Origin: Enterobacter sp. BIGb0383
GTDB taxonomy: Bacteria > Pseudomonadota > Gammaproteobacteria > Enterobacterales > Enterobacteriaceae
Assembly: GCF_003751845.1 (NCBI RefSeq)
Contig: NZ_RJKQ01000002.1
Location: 1 to 64,000, forward strand
DNA: 64,000 bases
Direction: 5' to 3'
A program made the translations under genes and the position numbers. Below, in pieces: positions 50,668-61,305 of this stretch. Each line of letters opens with the position of its first letter. The first letter of the stretch is position 1. The notes below the pieces were generated by a model. It was not told where the DNA came from. It searched no databases and saw only the letters and a program-made list of their open reading frames with translations.

Positions 50668-51454
50668 CGTTTGTCCTTGTATCAACCTGCGGCTTAAGCG
50701 CGGTGACGTGAATATAGCGGCCAAGACTCATAAAGGGTTCCTGCCGGCAGTAGCGGGTTTCAAGCTCCATGAGTTGCGCAAAAGATTCACGCGATTTCTG
50801 CTTGTCGCGCAGATAATCATGGAACACCCGTACGCCGGTCTTGCCGACGATCTGCCAGCCCATCTGTTCCAGCCAGCCATAAACCTGCTGCGGATCGCGC
50901 GGATAGTCGGGCGATAGCGTGCGCTTTTTGCGCTTTTGCATCCCGATCGCAACGTAATCGAAGTTTCCGACCACCATATTGCGCATCACTAAACCATTCG
51001 CGTTGTAAAACATTAACGACAGCGCACCGCCAGGCTTTAGGGCTGACCACAATGTTTGTAACACCGGCTGCGGATCTGCCACCCATTCCAGCACAGCGTG
51101 AAACAATATCAGATCAACCGGGGTTTCCAAATGTTCCGTCACATCCTGAACCGCGCATTGTACAAAATGCATGTTACCGCTCACACCTTTCTCATCGGCT
51201 GCCAGTTTCGCCCGGCTCACCATTTCACCGGAGTGGTCGCAAAGAGTGACGTGATGGCCCAGCTGGGCCATTTTGATGGCGGTCTGCCCTTCTCCGCCAC
51301 CGGCGTCGAGAACGCGCAGCGGTCGGGTACCCAGAGTGGCAAGCAGCGCATCAAGATCCTGCCACAGGATGGCCTGTCGCAGCTGACCTTTGGTGGTGCC
51401 ATAGATATTGCGAGCGAACTTTTCCGCGATGTCGTCGAAATTGCGATCCTGCAT
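50660..51454 (-). CDS. cmoM: tRNA uridine-34 methyltransferase CmoM
   Basis: A 264-residue class I SAM methyltransferase (E. coli smtA) that esterifies cmo5U34 of certain tRNAs to mcmo5U. Motif [20 protein letters not shown], the acidic post-I residue in [10 protein letters not shown], and motif [14 protein letters not shown] are present. It is the first gene of cmoM-mukF-mukE-mukB, as in E. coli, and divergent from elyC. The link between a tRNA methylase and the condensin operon is conserved in enterics but unexplained. Confidence 0.94.
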   Translation of the reverse strand: MQDRNFDDIAEKFARNIYGTTKGQLRQAILWQDLDALLATLGTRPLRVLDAGGGEGQTAIKMAQLGHHVTLCDHSGEMVSRAKLAADEKGVSGNMHFVQCAVQDVTEHLETPVDLILFHAVLEWVADPQPVLQTLWSALKPGGALSLMFYNANGLVMRNMVVGNFDYVAIGMQKRKKRTLSPDYPRDPQQVYGWLEQMGWQIVGKTGVRVFHDYLRDKQKSRESFAQLMELETRYCRQEPFMSLGRYIHVTALKPQVDTRTNDE

Positions 51455-51573
51455 GTTCCCCTCCGCAATACTGGCAAAGGACCTATTTTGTCACAGCCGC
51501 GCCGAGAATGGAGCTATCTGGTGTAATATCGCGGAAAATCTATTGCTGTATGGTCAAAAAGGAACCGACACCG

Positions 51574-52353
51574 ATGCTTTTTACCCTTAAAAAATATATT
51601 GGTGGCCTGCTGCTGCCGCTTCCTCTGCTGCTTTTACTGATGGGGCTTGGGATCGCGCTGGTGTGGTTTACCCGCTGGCAGAAGAGTGGGAAAGGACTGA
51701 TCAGCGTCAGCTGGCTGGTTCTGCTGCTGCTCAGCCTGCAGCCGGTGGCCGACGGGCTGTTGAAACCGATTGAAGACCGCTATCCGACGTGGCGCGGTGA
51801 GCAGAAAGTGGCCTGGATTGTGATTCTGGGCGGCGGCTACACCTGGAACCCGGAATGGGCGCCCAGCTCAAACCTGATCAATAACAGCCTGCCACGGCTG
51901 ACGGAAGGCGTCAGGCTGTGGCGGGAAAATCCCGGTGCAAAACTGATTTTCACCGGTGCCGCGGCGGGCGGTAACCCGGTCAGCACGGCGGAAACGGGTG
52001 CCCGCGTGGCGGAAAGCCTCGGCGTACCGCGCAGCGCAATTTTAGTGCTGGATACGGCAAAGGATACGGAAGAAGAAGCGGCGGCGGTAAAACAGGCGAT
52101 TGGCGATGTGCCTTTCCTGCTCGTCACTTCCGCTTCGCACCTGCCGCGGGCGATGAACTTTTTCCATCACGCCGGGCTGAATCCACTGCCGGCACCGGCT
52201 AACCAGCTGGCGATTGACTCGCCGCTGAACGCCTGGGAGCGCATCATCCCCTCCCCGGCCTGGCTGATGCACAGCGACCGGGTAAGCTATGAAACGATGG
52301 GACGCATCTGGCAGTGGCTGAAAGGCGCCTCAGGCGAGCCAGGGCAGGAGTGA
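51574..52353 (+). CDS. elyC: Envelope biogenesis factor ElyC
   Basis: A 259-residue inner-membrane protein (E. coli ycbC) with two N-terminal transmembrane helices (LLLPLPLLLLLMGLGIALVWF and GLISVSWLVLLLLSLQPVA) and a periplasmic DUF218 domain (VILGGGYTWNPEWAPSSN...LVTSASHLPRAMNFF). It is needed for peptidoglycan synthesis at low temperature and affects lipid-carrier metabolism. ATG 51574 (MLFTLKKYIGG) matches E. coli. Its last 24 bases overlap the 3' end of convergent ycbJ. Confidence 0.94.
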   Translation: MLFTLKKYIGGLLLPLPLLLLLMGLGIALVWFTRWQKSGKGLISVSWLVLLLLSLQPVADGLLKPIEDRYPTWRGEQKVAWIVILGGGYTWNPEWAPSSNLINNSLPRLTEGVRLWRENPGAKLIFTGAAAGGNPVSTAETGARVAESLGVPRSAILVLDTAKDTEEEAAAVKQAIGDVPFLLVTSASHLPRAMNFFHHAGLNPLPAPANQLAIDSPLNAWERIIPSPAWLMHSDRVSYETMGRIWQWLKGASGEPGQE

Positions 52354-53223
52354 TTTTGCCGCCAGATCAAAGCGGCCACGATCGAAACGCCCGGTGCTGG
52401 TCAGCCGGGCCACTTCATCCCACAGCAGGTAGAGCCAGCGCCGCCAGATAAAAGCTTCGGCCACCGGCGCGCGCTGGAGATAGTGCCAAAGCAGCCCTTC
52501 AGCCTGCCCGCCATCGGCCAGCCGGAACAGCTCATATTCCCGCGGCGCCCACAGCATATTTCCCGGCCCCACCATGGCCAGCAGCTGATCGCTGCGGGCG
52601 TCCTTGAGCATGCTGCGCAGGGTGAAATTGCCGTGCACCAGCACGCAGTTATCGTTAAAGCCCTCAAACAGGTCGGGCAGACATTCACGGGTGCGGAAGA
52701 GAATACGTTTATCCTGCATGGTCAGGCCGGTATTGCTGTACAGACCGAGGGTAGTCCAGAGCACCTCCACCCGCTGGCGATACCAGCTGGGCCATATATT
52801 TTCCTGGGTGCAGTCAACCATACCGACGCAGCCGCCGCTGTCCTGCCGGTGCCATCCCAGCAGCCCTTCGACAATCTGGTCTTTTAGCTGCTCCCAGCGC
52901 TGAGGCGTCCGGGTCGGGGCTTCAACCGATACGCCGCGCAGACGCTCAATCAGCAGCACATCCGGTCCAGGATGCTCCTCATGGGTCATCAGGCCATAGA
53001 CCACTGGCATCCGCACTGTCCCACAGCGCGCCAGCTGGGAAATCTTCCACGCCAGCTGGCGTGCAATTCCCGGCGTTGAAAAGCTGTGTGCCAGCAGCGG
53101 CAGCGGATTTCCCTGACTGTCATACAGCGACCAGAGCGCGGTATCACTTTTCTCATGAACGCACTCGACGCGGCTTAGTTTCTCACCCAACAGATGGCTC
53201 AGTTCAAGACGCAGTTGTTCCAT
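52330..53223 (-). CDS. ycbJ: Phosphotransferase-like protein YcbJ
   Basis: A 297-residue protein with an aminoglycoside-phosphotransferase/kinase-like fold signature. The segment CVLVHGNFTLRSMLKD resembles the catalytic HGDxxxxN loop, but the usual Asp is replaced by Asn, as in the E. coli protein. Function is unknown. ATG 53223 (MEQLRLELSHLLGEKLSRVECV) gives the E. coli length; a further 15 codons are open upstream. Convergent overlap with elyC is 24 bases. Confidence 0.92.
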   Translation of the reverse strand: MEQLRLELSHLLGEKLSRVECVHEKSDTALWSLYDSQGNPLPLLAHSFSTPGIARQLAWKISQLARCGTVRMPVVYGLMTHEEHPGPDVLLIERLRGVSVEAPTRTPQRWEQLKDQIVEGLLGWHRQDSGGCVGMVDCTQENIWPSWYRQRVEVLWTTLGLYSNTGLTMQDKRILFRTRECLPDLFEGFNDNCVLVHGNFTLRSMLKDARSDQLLAMVGPGNMLWAPREYELFRLADGGQAEGLLWHYLQRAPVAEAFIWRRWLYLLWDEVARLTSTGRFDRGRFDLAAKSLLPWLA

Positions 53224-53333
53224 AGCACCCGCCCTTATCAAACGACTGCTTTTATAATGAGCATCCACAGGACGGATGTCACCCGTGCCAGATCAAGTTT
53301 CCATGATTAAAGTGGGGAAAACAGCGCGAGAGA

Positions 53334-53355
53334 TTCCCCTCCGGGCGGAGGGGAA
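53334..53355 (-). terminator. kdsB terminator hairpin
   Basis: TTCCCCTCC/GGAGGGGAA with a four-base loop, six bases past the kdsB stop; no T-run follows, so efficiency is uncertain. Confidence 0.55.
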
Positions 53356-53361
53356 GAGGAA

Positions 53362-54108
53362 TTAACGCATTTCCAGACGAACGCGGGCGAGATCTTCCGG
53401 GGTATCCACGCCGGTGCCCGGCACCTGCTGTGCCACCGCCACATGGATTTTTTCACCGTTCCAGAGCACGCGCAGCTGCTCCAGCATTTCGATCTGCTCC
53501 AGCGGACTTGCCGGCCAGCTGACATAGCGACGAATAAAACCGGCGCGATAGCCGTAGATGCCGATATGACGGAGCAGCGTGTCGCCGATCGTCTCCCGGG
53601 ACTGGGCAAAACGGTCCCGATCCCAGGGAATGGTGGCGCGGGAGAAATAGAGCGCATAGCCCTGCGCATCCATCACCACCTTAACCGCGTTCGGGTTGAA
53701 CGCCTCTTCGGCGCTGTGGATCGGCACAGCAAGGGTGGCCATACCGGCCTGACTGTTGGTCAGGTTTTCCGCCACCTGGCGGATGATCACCGGCGGGATC
53801 ATCGGCTCATCGCCCTGCACGTTAACAATAGCTGTGTCATCGCTAAAGCCGCACTTCTCGATCACTTCCGCCAGACGCTCGGTACCGGACTGGTGGTCGG
53901 CCCGGGTCATGCAGACTTCGCCGCCCGCCGCTTCGACCGCCCGCGCCACTTCGTCATGGTCGGTTGCCACGATAATCCGTGACGCGCCGGATTCGCGAGC
54001 GCGCTCCAGAACGTGGACGATCATCGGTTTGCCGTTAATATCCTGCAGCGGTTTTCCCGGCAGACGGGTGGAGGCGTAGCGCGCCGGAATAATGACAACG
54101 AAACTCAT
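53362..54108 (-). CDS. kdsB: CMP-Kdo synthetase
   Basis: A 248-residue cytidylyltransferase that activates 3-deoxy-D-manno-octulosonate with CTP for lipid A-core synthesis. The nucleotide loop [26 protein letters not shown], the NVQGDEPM metal site and YGYRAGFI are as in E. coli. Its ATG overlaps the ycaR stop in the pattern ATGA. It belongs with lpxK and msbA to the lipopolysaccharide genes of this window. Confidence 0.97.
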   Translation of the reverse strand: MSFVVIIPARYASTRLPGKPLQDINGKPMIVHVLERARESGASRIIVATDHDEVARAVEAAGGEVCMTRADHQSGTERLAEVIEKCGFSDDTAIVNVQGDEPMIPPVIIRQVAENLTNSQAGMATLAVPIHSAEEAFNPNAVKVVMDAQGYALYFSRATIPWDRDRFAQSRETIGDTLLRHIGIYGYRAGFIRRYVSWPASPLEQIEMLEQLRVLWNGEKIHVAVAQQVPGTGVDTPEDLARVRLEMR

Positions 54109-54287
54109 GGTCTGCTCTCTTCCGCTGCCAGCACGCGGGCTTCATTTTCCAGCAGGACGGGAATACCGTCGCGCACCGGAAAGGCCAGATTGTCGATTTT
54201 GCAAATAAGTTCTTGTTTATCCTGGATGTAATTCAGTTTCCCGTTACATACGGGACAGGCGATAATTTCAAGCAGACGATGATCCAT
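54105..54287 (-). CDS. ycaR: Trm112-like small protein YcaR
   Basis: A 60-residue UPF0434 protein with zinc-type cysteines Cys11 and Cys14 ([11 protein letters not shown]) and Cys29. It resembles Trm112, the small activator of methyltransferases in eukaryotes, but has no proven role in bacteria. GGAGGAACA precedes ATG 54287; the frame is open 53 codons upstream, but that part runs into ycaQ and lacks homology. It overlaps kdsB by four bases, implying co-translation. Confidence 0.94.
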   Translation of the reverse strand: MDHRLLEIIACPVCNGKLNYIQDKQELICKIDNLAFPVRDGIPVLLENEARVLAAEESRP

Positions 54288-54339
54288 TGTTCCTCCAGAT
54301 AACGCGCAAAATTTGCCGAAAGCATACCACACTGGCAGC

Positions 54340-55569
54340 TCAGACGGCGTCAATTTCCCAGCCGCCGGTGCGTCCGGCGAATAATCCAGCGGGCAGATGT
54401 CCCAGGCGCACCACGCTTGCACCCTGCCACGCGGCAAAATCATCAATTGCCCGCTTCAGCCCCTGCTCCAGCGATGCGCTAAGGTTTGTCTCCGGCTCCA
54501 GATAGAGCGCCATGATCTCCAGCTCGCCCGCTTTGCGATGCATCTTGCTGTCCATCCGGCCGACCAGCCTGCCCTGATGAAGCAGCGGCAGAACAAAATA
54601 GCCGTACTGACGCTTCGGCGCCGGGGTATAGCACTCCAGGCGATAGCTGAAATTAAACAGCTGCTCCGCACGTTTTCGATCCCAGACCACCGGATCAAAC
54701 GGGGATAATACCGTGCTGTGGGTGGCGGTAAGCTTACCGGCCTGGGCCAGCGCCATCTGCGGGAGCAGATCCCGGTGCAGCCACATCGGCCCCAGGGTCT
54801 CCACCTCCACCGGCAGGATCTCCCCCTGCGCCTGCCACTCGGCCAGTAGCGCAGGCAGCGAGGGCTGGCGCAGCCGGTAGTAGTCCGCCAGCCACTGGGG
54901 ACGGAAAATACCGAGGCTGCGGGCGCTGTTCAGCAGCATTCGGGCTTCCGCCTCGGGCTTCGGGATGAAATCCCGTTCGTCATCCCAGTCGGGCATCGCC
55001 CGTTGGGTTAAATCGTAAACGCGCTGAAAATTACGCCGCTCAACCACCATCACCTGACCTGCGGTAAACAGCCCTTCCAGATGCCGTTTATGCGGTTTCC
55101 AGTCCCACCAGCCGGTGGCGCTTTTGCGAGGGTGGGTGAAATCCGCCGAGCGGACCGGACCGCGCTCTTCGATATGGGCCAGCAGCAGGGCAATTTCATC
55201 GGCATGCTCTTCCATCCAGCTACGACGATACTTCCAGCCCATATTCTCCGCCGAAAGCATGCGGTGGCGCATCAGCCCAAAGTCGCTGCGCGGCAGGAAA
55301 CAGGCCTCATGCGCCCAGTATTCCATCAGCTCGCCACGCTTCAGCGCCTCATCCAGCCACTGATTTTGCAGCGTCCCAAGACGGCTGAACAGCACCAGGT
55401 AAGGGCTGCGGGCAACAATATTGATGGTGTCTATCTGCAGAAGCGACATTTGCCGGATGCTGTCGAGCACATCGGCGGGGCGGGCGCGGCGACGGGGCTT
55501 TTTAAGCAGCCCCTGCGCAGCAAGGTGTAAATGGCGGGCGGCGGTCAGCGAAAGTGGCGTTACGGGCAT
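54340..55569 (-). CDS. ycaQ: DNA glycosylase YcaQ (interstrand crosslink unhooking)
   Basis: A 409-residue HTH_42/AlkZ-family protein. E. coli YcaQ (AlkX) excises N7-alkylguanine and unhooks interstrand cross-links made by nitrogen mustards. The N-terminal winged-helix region [37 protein letters not shown] holds the conserved Q-I-D motif of the family. The C-terminal beta domain contains [28 protein letters not shown], which marks the family. It precedes ycaR-kdsB by about 50 bases and is likely transcribed with them. Confidence 0.93.
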   Translation of the reverse strand: MPVTPLSLTAARHLHLAAQGLLKKPRRRARPADVLDSIRQMSLLQIDTINIVARSPYLVLFSRLGTLQNQWLDEALKRGELMEYWAHEACFLPRSDFGLMRHRMLSAENMGWKYRRSWMEEHADEIALLLAHIEERGPVRSADFTHPRKSATGWWDWKPHKRHLEGLFTAGQVMVVERRNFQRVYDLTQRAMPDWDDERDFIPKPEAEARMLLNSARSLGIFRPQWLADYYRLRQPSLPALLAEWQAQGEILPVEVETLGPMWLHRDLLPQMALAQAGKLTATHSTVLSPFDPVVWDRKRAEQLFNFSYRLECYTPAPKRQYGYFVLPLLHQGRLVGRMDSKMHRKAGELEIMALYLEPETNLSASLEQGLKRAIDDFAAWQGASVVRLGHLPAGLFAGRTGGWEIDAV

Positions 55570-55610
55570 CGGGATTCCTGTCAGCGAATCAGAAGCGCCC
55601 GTAACGAGAA

Positions 55611-56591
55611 CTAACGGTGCGCCAGAGTGATAAGTTCCTGTAATAGCGCGTCGGCGGCAGGTTCGTCAAGCCGGGCATCGACCGGCAGATACCACCAGTT
55701 GTCTTCCGCAAAGGCGCGGCACTTCACCGCGTCTTTCTCGGTCATAATCAGCGTATCACCGTCGTTGACCAGTGCCGCCACCTGCGCATGGCTCAGGGCC
55801 TGGTGATCCGCCAGGGCAACGGTTTTTTGCAGCACTGCGCCGCAGCTTTCAAGCGTCGCGAAAAAGCGCGGCGGATGTCCGATACCGGCCATCGCAACCA
55901 GGTTTTTCAGCCGCACAACGTCACGGCGTTCGCCGCTGAGAAGGTTCACCGCCTGAGCAGGCAGCAGGCGCATCCCGATTTCACCGCTGCGCGGAACGCC
56001 GCCATTCGTAATCACCGCATCAACGCTTTTCAGGCGAGACGCGCGTTCCCGCATCGGCCCAGCAGGAAGCCACCAGCCGTTGCCAAAGCGCCGCACGCCG
56101 TCAACCACGACAATTTCTTTATCGCGAGCCAGGCGGTAGTGCTGGAGTCCATCATCGGTGATGATCAACTGTAGCGCATGCTGCGCCAGCAGCGCTTTTA
56201 CCGCATCGCTTCGCACAGGTGACACGGCAACCGGTGCGCCGGTTCGCTGATAAATCAAGACCGGCTCATCGCCCGCTTCGGCCGTGGTGGTCGAGGCATC
56301 CAGCAGCAGCGGATAGTGTGCCGCACGACCGCCATAGCCGCGTGATACCACGCCAACCCTCAATCCGCGACGCTGTAGCTGCTCAACCAGCCAGATAACC
56401 ACCGGCGTTTTGCCGTTGCCGCCCGCCGTCAGGTTTCCCACTACGACCACCGGCACCGGCGCACGCCAGGCTTTCTGCAGCCCCAGTCGGTAGCTCAGGC
56501 GAATCAGTCCGCTGACCAGACCGTATAGCCAGGATAGCGGCAGCAGCAGGAGCCACAGCCGCGATTCACCGGACCAGATACGGGCAATCAT
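55611..56591 (-). CDS. lpxK: Tetraacyldisaccharide 4'-kinase
   Basis: A 326-residue membrane-associated kinase that phosphorylates the 4' position of lipid A disaccharide (lipid IVA formation). It has an N-terminal hydrophobic helix ([19 protein letters not shown]) and the P-loop [11 protein letters not shown] with Lys61; the second domain holds [10 protein letters not shown] and ITDDGLQH, a catalytic-site segment. Its ATG overlaps the msbA stop in the pattern ATGA, tying lipid A synthesis to its flippase. Two residues shorter than E. coli. Confidence 0.97.
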   Translation of the reverse strand: MIARIWSGESRLWLLLLPLSWLYGLVSGLIRLSYRLGLQKAWRAPVPVVVVGNLTAGGNGKTPVVIWLVEQLQRRGLRVGVVSRGYGGRAAHYPLLLDASTTTAEAGDEPVLIYQRTGAPVAVSPVRSDAVKALLAQHALQLIITDDGLQHYRLARDKEIVVVDGVRRFGNGWWLPAGPMRERASRLKSVDAVITNGGVPRSGEIGMRLLPAQAVNLLSGERRDVVRLKNLVAMAGIGHPPRFFATLESCGAVLQKTVALADHQALSHAQVAALVNDGDTLIMTEKDAVKCRAFAEDNWWYLPVDARLDEPAADALLQELITLAHR

Positions 56592-58336
56592 GCGCCGAAT
56601 TGCATTTTATGCAGCTGGGCATAGACGCCGCGCATTTCAACCAGCTCGGCATGGTTGCCACGCTCGACGATACGGCCATCTTCCACCACCACAATCTCAT
56701 CGGCCTTTTCAATGGTCGACAGACGGTGGGCAATCACCAGCGAAGTACGGTTTTTCTGCAGCTCGTCCAGCGCGGACTGGATAGCGCGTTCGGACTCGGT
56801 ATCCAGCGCCGAGGTCGCTTCATCCAGAATCAGGATCGGGCTGTCGCGCAGCAGCGCACGGGCAATAGCAATACGCTGACGCTGGCCGCCGGAAAGCAGC
56901 ACGCCGTTTTCACCGATAATGGTATCCAGGCCGTTATCCATCTTACTGATAAAGTCCATGGCATAGGCCATTCGCGCCGCATTTTCGATCTGCTCACGGC
57001 TGAACTCTTCGGTACGCGCATAGGCGATGTTATTCGCCACGGTGTCATTAAAGAGGTGCACGTTCTGGGAAACCAGCGCCACCTGATTACGCAGCGACGA
57101 CAGCTTGTACTCGCGCAGGTCGTGACCATCCATCAGGACCTCGCCTTCATCAACGTCATAAAAACGGGTCAGCAGGCTGGCGAGCGTGGATTTACCGGAA
57201 CCGGAACGCCCCACCAGCGCCACGGTTTTCCCCGCCGGGATCGTCAGGTTAATATCGCGCAGGGCTGGCGTTTCGCGGCCCGGATAGGTGAAGGTGACAT
57301 TGCGGAATTCGATATCGCCGCGAGCACGCTCAACCACGCGCGTGCCGTCGTCATTTTCCTGCTCGCTATCCAGAATGGCGAACAGCGTCTGGCAGGCGGC
57401 CATCCCGCGCTGGAACTGGGCGTTCACGTTAGTCAGTGATTTCAGCGGACGCATCAGGGCGATCATCGATGAGAAGACCACGGTAATGGTGCCCGCGCTC
57501 AGGGTTGCCATCACGCTCGGGAAACTGGCAGCATAGAGCACAAAGGCCAGCGCCAGGGAGGCAATCAGCTGAATAATCGGATCGGAAATGGAGGAAGCAG
57601 AGACCATTTTCATGCCCTGCAGGCGCATTTTATTGCTGACCTTATCGAAGCGCTGGGTTTCGACTTCCTGCCCACCAAAGATCAGCACCTCTTTGTGGCC
57701 CTTCAGCATCTGTTCTGCGCTGGTGGTCACCTGCCCCATGGTGTTCTGCATGTTCTTACTGATGGAACGGAAACGCTTAGACACCACGCGGATAGCAATA
57801 GAGACAATCGGCGCGAGCACGATCAGAATCAGCGACAGCTGCCAGCTGTAGTAAAACATCATCGCAAAGAGCGCGATAATCGACGCCCCTTCACGAACGA
57901 CGGTAATCAGTGCGCTGGAAGACGATGACGCCACCTGCTCGGAATCATAGGTGATTCGGGATAGCAGCGTGCCGGTAGACTGCTTATCGAAAAAGGAGAC
58001 CGGCATTCCCATCATATGGCCAAACAGTCGACGACGTATGGTCATCACCACTTTGCCGGAGACCCAGGAGAGACAGTAGCTGGAGATATAGCTGGTAATA
58101 CCGCGCACGATCATCAGCCCAATCACCACCAGCGGCATCCACAGCAGCACGGAGCGATCTGCCTTACCAAAACCCTCATCCAGTAACGGTTTGAGCAGCG
58201 ACAGCATAAAGGCGTCGCTGGCTGCGTTCAGTACTAACGCCACTGCGGCCACGGCAAGCCCGGTTTTAAACGGCGCAATAGTGGGCCAGAGTCGGCGGAA
58301 CGTTTGCCACGTGGAGAGATCTTTATCGTTATGCAT
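56588..58336 (-). CDS. msbA: Lipid A/LPS flippase MsbA
   Basis: A 582-residue half-size ABC exporter that flips core-lipid A across the inner membrane. Six transmembrane helices (about 20-310) precede the ATPase domain with Walker [10 protein letters not shown] (Lys382), signature LSGGQRQR and Walker [13 protein letters not shown] with the following His of the H-loop in IAHRLST. Length equals E. coli. It is followed by lpxK in overlap and preceded by ycaI, 36 bases upstream. Confidence 0.98.
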   Translation of the reverse strand: MHNDKDLSTWQTFRRLWPTIAPFKTGLAVAAVALVLNAASDAFMLSLLKPLLDEGFGKADRSVLLWMPLVVIGLMIVRGITSYISSYCLSWVSGKVVMTIRRRLFGHMMGMPVSFFDKQSTGTLLSRITYDSEQVASSSSSALITVVREGASIIALFAMMFYYSWQLSLILIVLAPIVSIAIRVVSKRFRSISKNMQNTMGQVTTSAEQMLKGHKEVLIFGGQEVETQRFDKVSNKMRLQGMKMVSASSISDPIIQLIASLALAFVLYAASFPSVMATLSAGTITVVFSSMIALMRPLKSLTNVNAQFQRGMAACQTLFAILDSEQENDDGTRVVERARGDIEFRNVTFTYPGRETPALRDINLTIPAGKTVALVGRSGSGKSTLASLLTRFYDVDEGEVLMDGHDLREYKLSSLRNQVALVSQNVHLFNDTVANNIAYARTEEFSREQIENAARMAYAMDFISKMDNGLDTIIGENGVLLSGGQRQRIAIARALLRDSPILILDEATSALDTESERAIQSALDELQKNRTSLVIAHRLSTIEKADEIVVVEDGRIVERGNHAELVEMRGVYAQLHKMQFGA

Positions 58337-58372
58337 TCAGAAAACCAGCATCTGTTGAAATAGCCGCATATT

Positions 58373-60637
58373 CTACCCGTTATCCCCTCTCGCGCCAAAC
58401 CGCTGATGATACCAACGGGGTAAAATATCCCTTCTCAAACTGTGTATTTTCCAGGTTCCGGCAGAAAAAACCACCGTCACCTGCCCTTCATGTGGCGTAT
58501 CCAGCCACTGATAGCCCTGCTGTTGGTAGCGTTCAACGACGCTTTTCGACGGCAGTCGCCAGGCGTTAAAACGGGACGTTGATGCCAGCGCCACGCTGCC
58601 CTTTACCCGCCGTAGCAGCGTCACCGTCGATGATGTCCGGCTACCGTGATGCGGAACCTGAATAAGTGTAGCCGCCAGATGCGTCCAGTAGCGGGACAGC
58701 ATTTTTGCCTCTGCCGGGGCTTCAATATCGCCGGTTAACAGGATGCTATGCCGCCCGTCGTCCACCTTGACCACGCAGGAACCGTTATTGCCCTCATCTC
58801 TATTGCCGGGCAGCGGCCAGTGAACGCTAAAGGTCAGGCCCTGCCACTGCCAGCGGTCGCCGCGCTGACAGGGCTGGTGCCCTTCCCAGCCCAGCGGGCT
58901 ACGTACCCAGGCGGTGGGCCAGGCGGCCTGTAAGCTACGCAACCCACCGCGATGATCGAGATGGCTATGGCTAATGATCATGCCGTCCAGCCTGATATTG
59001 TGCCAGCGCAGCCAGGGATCGATGGCCTGCTGACCCGCATCGCCACCGGGCCATGCCGGACCGGTATCGTAGAGAATAGCGCGTCCGTGTCGCACAATCG
59101 CCAGCGCCAGACCGTGCCCCACGTCCAGCATATGTACCGACCAGCTATCGTCCCGGCTTTTTTGCCAGAGCGGAAACGTCAGCAGCACGGGCAGCGCCAG
59201 GCAAACGGCGGGGCAAGCCTGCCATAGCCGGAGTCGCCAGGCGATCACCGAAAGCCAGGGCAGCAGCGTCGCCCACAGCCAGCGCCCGTCGAGGCTATGC
59301 CAGCCGTCAGGCAACAGCGTCAGCAGATAAAACATCAGCGCCAGCAGGCGATCCGCCAGATACCAGGCCAGTTGCTCCAGCCCGGCCGGACCGGACAGAT
59401 GCAATATCATGCCAGCCAGGATAATGGGCACCACCACAAAAGTGACCAGCGGCACCGCCAGCAGATTTGCCAGCATCGATGTCAGGCTGATACCGTGAAA
59501 CAGAGCCACCTGCATCGGCAACAGGAGCAGCGTCATGCCCAGTTGAATATGCACCAGCCCTTTCAGCGCGTTAAGTCCCCATGCCGCCCTCACGCGGGAA
59601 AACGGCAGCCACTGAAACCAGAAAATCAGCGCAGCCACAGCCAGTGCCGACAGCCACAGGCTATCGGACAGTATCGCCAGCGGATCGACCACCAGGATCC
59701 CGGCGATACAGCACAGCCATACCTGCCAGGCCCTCCACTGTACCCCGCTCAGGCGCAGCAGCATCCAGAGGCTCATCCCGACAATGGTCCGCAGCGCCGG
59801 GGGCTGTAAACCGCTTAATGTGGCATACAGGATCGCACCGGCCAGGCCAACCAGCGGCGGAATAAACCAGCGGACCCAGCGACAGGGTAAAAAGAACTGT
59901 ACTGCACGTGCCAGCAGCCACCCCAGCGATCCGGCAAGCCCGATATGCAGGCCGGAAATGGCCATCAGATGGGCAATCCCGGTCTGGCGCATCAGCCATT
60001 TTACCTCTGCCGACAGCGCCACCCGTTCCCCCATACCCAGCGCCAGAATCACCGACTTCCAGGGGTAGTCCTCAAGCGTGGTGCTCAGCGAGTCGAGATA
60101 ACGGGCACGCGGACTACAGCGACCGTCAATCAAACGGGCCTTGAGAACACGACCCGTGACAGGTTTATTCTGCGACAGGGCATAGCGCTGGCCATCGAAC
60201 CCGCCTTCATTAAGCTGGCTATGCACCGGACGCAGGCGCAGAGTCATCGCCCAGCGCTGGCCACCACAGACTGGTTCTGGCAGCGCATCGCTGTAGAGCT
60301 TCACGCCGGGTGCCGGAAACAGACGCCTGCCGTCGTGCCTGATGATAAAGCCTTCGTGTTTACCGACGCCGTCAGTGGTGGCGAGGGTGACCTCAACCTG
60401 ACGGTCGCGGCCCGCAAGGGTTTCGGCAGGCTGCACCACTTCCTGCGCGGCCAGTAGCCCCCAGCCGAAGAAAACGGTCGTTAACCCGACGTAGCGCAGA
60501 ACGGATAGCGGCGTTGCTGCAAGGACAAAACCGCAGCCCAGCACCACAACAGTGGTCGAGTACGCGGGCAGCGTCGGTAGCCAGAATAGCGGCAGTATGC
60601 CGGTAATAATGCAGATACAGAGTCGCGGCAGCGGCAT
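58373..60637 (-). CDS. ycaI: ComEC/Rec2 DNA-uptake channel homologue YcaI
   Basis: A 754-residue inner-membrane protein with ComEC architecture: N-terminal OB-like DUF4131 region (about 20-170), competence transmembrane domain with many hydrophobic segments (about 190-480; LMAISGLHIGLAGSLGWLL motif), and C-terminal metallo-beta-lactamase-like domain (VHMLDVGHGLALAIV...SHSHLDHRGGL...HGSRTSS). In naturally competent bacteria this channel moves single-stranded DNA into the cytoplasm. The enteric protein is full length. With sxy it is one of two competence-type genes in the window. Confidence 0.94.
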   Translation of the reverse strand: MPLPRLCICIITGILPLFWLPTLPAYSTTVVVLGCGFVLAATPLSVLRYVGLTTVFFGWGLLAAQEVVQPAETLAGRDRQVEVTLATTDGVGKHEGFIIRHDGRRLFPAPGVKLYSDALPEPVCGGQRWAMTLRLRPVHSQLNEGGFDGQRYALSQNKPVTGRVLKARLIDGRCSPRARYLDSLSTTLEDYPWKSVILALGMGERVALSAEVKWLMRQTGIAHLMAISGLHIGLAGSLGWLLARAVQFFLPCRWVRWFIPPLVGLAGAILYATLSGLQPPALRTIVGMSLWMLLRLSGVQWRAWQVWLCCIAGILVVDPLAILSDSLWLSALAVAALIFWFQWLPFSRVRAAWGLNALKGLVHIQLGMTLLLLPMQVALFHGISLTSMLANLLAVPLVTFVVVPIILAGMILHLSGPAGLEQLAWYLADRLLALMFYLLTLLPDGWHSLDGRWLWATLLPWLSVIAWRLRLWQACPAVCLALPVLLTFPLWQKSRDDSWSVHMLDVGHGLALAIVRHGRAILYDTGPAWPGGDAGQQAIDPWLRWHNIRLDGMIISHSHLDHRGGLRSLQAAWPTAWVRSPLGWEGHQPCQRGDRWQWQGLTFSVHWPLPGNRDEGNNGSCVVKVDDGRHSILLTGDIEAPAEAKMLSRYWTHLAATLIQVPHHGSRTSSTVTLLRRVKGSVALASTSRFNAWRLPSKSVVERYQQQGYQWLDTPHEGQVTVVFSAGTWKIHSLRRDILPRWYHQRFGARGDNG

Positions 60638-60773
60638 CGATTCCTCCTGTTAACGGGAGTATCGCGCGTCGGCTGCGCCCTGTCGGCGGGAGCTTGTTCA
60701 GTCTGCGTAACGCAGTGCAGACTTTCGTTGTCGTTGCAGCATCGCCGGGGAGAAGTGCGAGCAGAGCAGAAAA

Positions 60774-60802
60774 GAAAAAAGCACCCGGTCGGGTGCTTTT
60801 TC
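60774..60802 (-). terminator. ihfB terminator
   Basis: GCACCC/GGGTGC stem with a four-base loop flanked by A and T runs, 42 bases after ihfB; TTTTTTCTTTT follows on the minus strand. Confidence 0.9.
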
Positions 60803-60843
60803 CATAAGGTCCAGATCTTGTGGGCGGCTGCCCGCAACAGAAC

Positions 60844-61128
60844 TCAACCGTAAATATTGGCGCGATCGCGCAGTTCTTTACCTGGCTTGAAGTGCGGAAC
60901 GTATTTACCTTCCAGATCCACTTTATCGCCGGTTTTCGGGTTACGCCCGGTGCGCGGAGCACGATAGTGCAAGGAGAAGCTGCCGAAACCGCGGATTTCA
61001 ATACGCTCGCCCTGTGCGAGTGTAGAGGCCATATGCTCAAGCATCTCTTTTACCGCATCTTCCACCGCTTTCGCCGGGATATGAGATTGCTGGCTTGCAA
61101 GTCTTTCGATTAACTCTGACTTGGTCAT
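60844..61128 (-). CDS. ihfB: Integration host factor subunit beta
   Basis: A 94-residue DNABII protein that with IhfA bends DNA by about 160 degrees at specific sites. The N-terminal helices [34 protein letters not shown] and the DNA-intercalating Pro in [10 protein letters not shown] are present. GGAGGAAAC precedes ATG 61128; the frame is open 33 codons upstream but through the rpsA terminator hairpin. It follows rpsA by 177 bases, the usual cmk-rpsA-ihfB order. Confidence 0.98.
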   Translation of the reverse strand: MTKSELIERLASQQSHIPAKAVEDAVKEMLEHMASTLAQGERIEIRGFGSFSLHYRAPRTGRNPKTGDKVDLEGKYVPHFKPGKELRDRANIYG

Positions 61129-61175
61129 GTTTCCTCCGGTTTCCTGATCAGGAATTTTAGCTAACAGCATCAAAC

Positions 61176-61198
61176 AAGGGCGGCAAAAAGCCGCCCTT
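61176..61198 (-). terminator. rpsA-ihfB intergenic hairpin (partial terminator)
   Basis: On the minus strand AAGGGCGGC/GCCGCCCTT with a TTTTT loop, followed by the weakly T-rich TTGTTTGATG. It may cut transcription after rpsA while allowing some readthrough to ihfB. Confidence 0.6.
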
Positions 61199-61305
61199 TG
61201 TGCTTGATTACAGGACGAATCCTGCAATCTGTCAAGTAACTCTTCAACCTTCAGGCTGCAAGGGTAGCAAAGCGACCCGCTACGGCCCGAAAGTCAGGGA
61301 GTAAC

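Noticed and set aside
54288-54446. 53-codon N-terminal extension of YcaR
   Set aside because: It overlaps the 3' end of ycaQ, and GGAGGAACA marks the downstream ATG.
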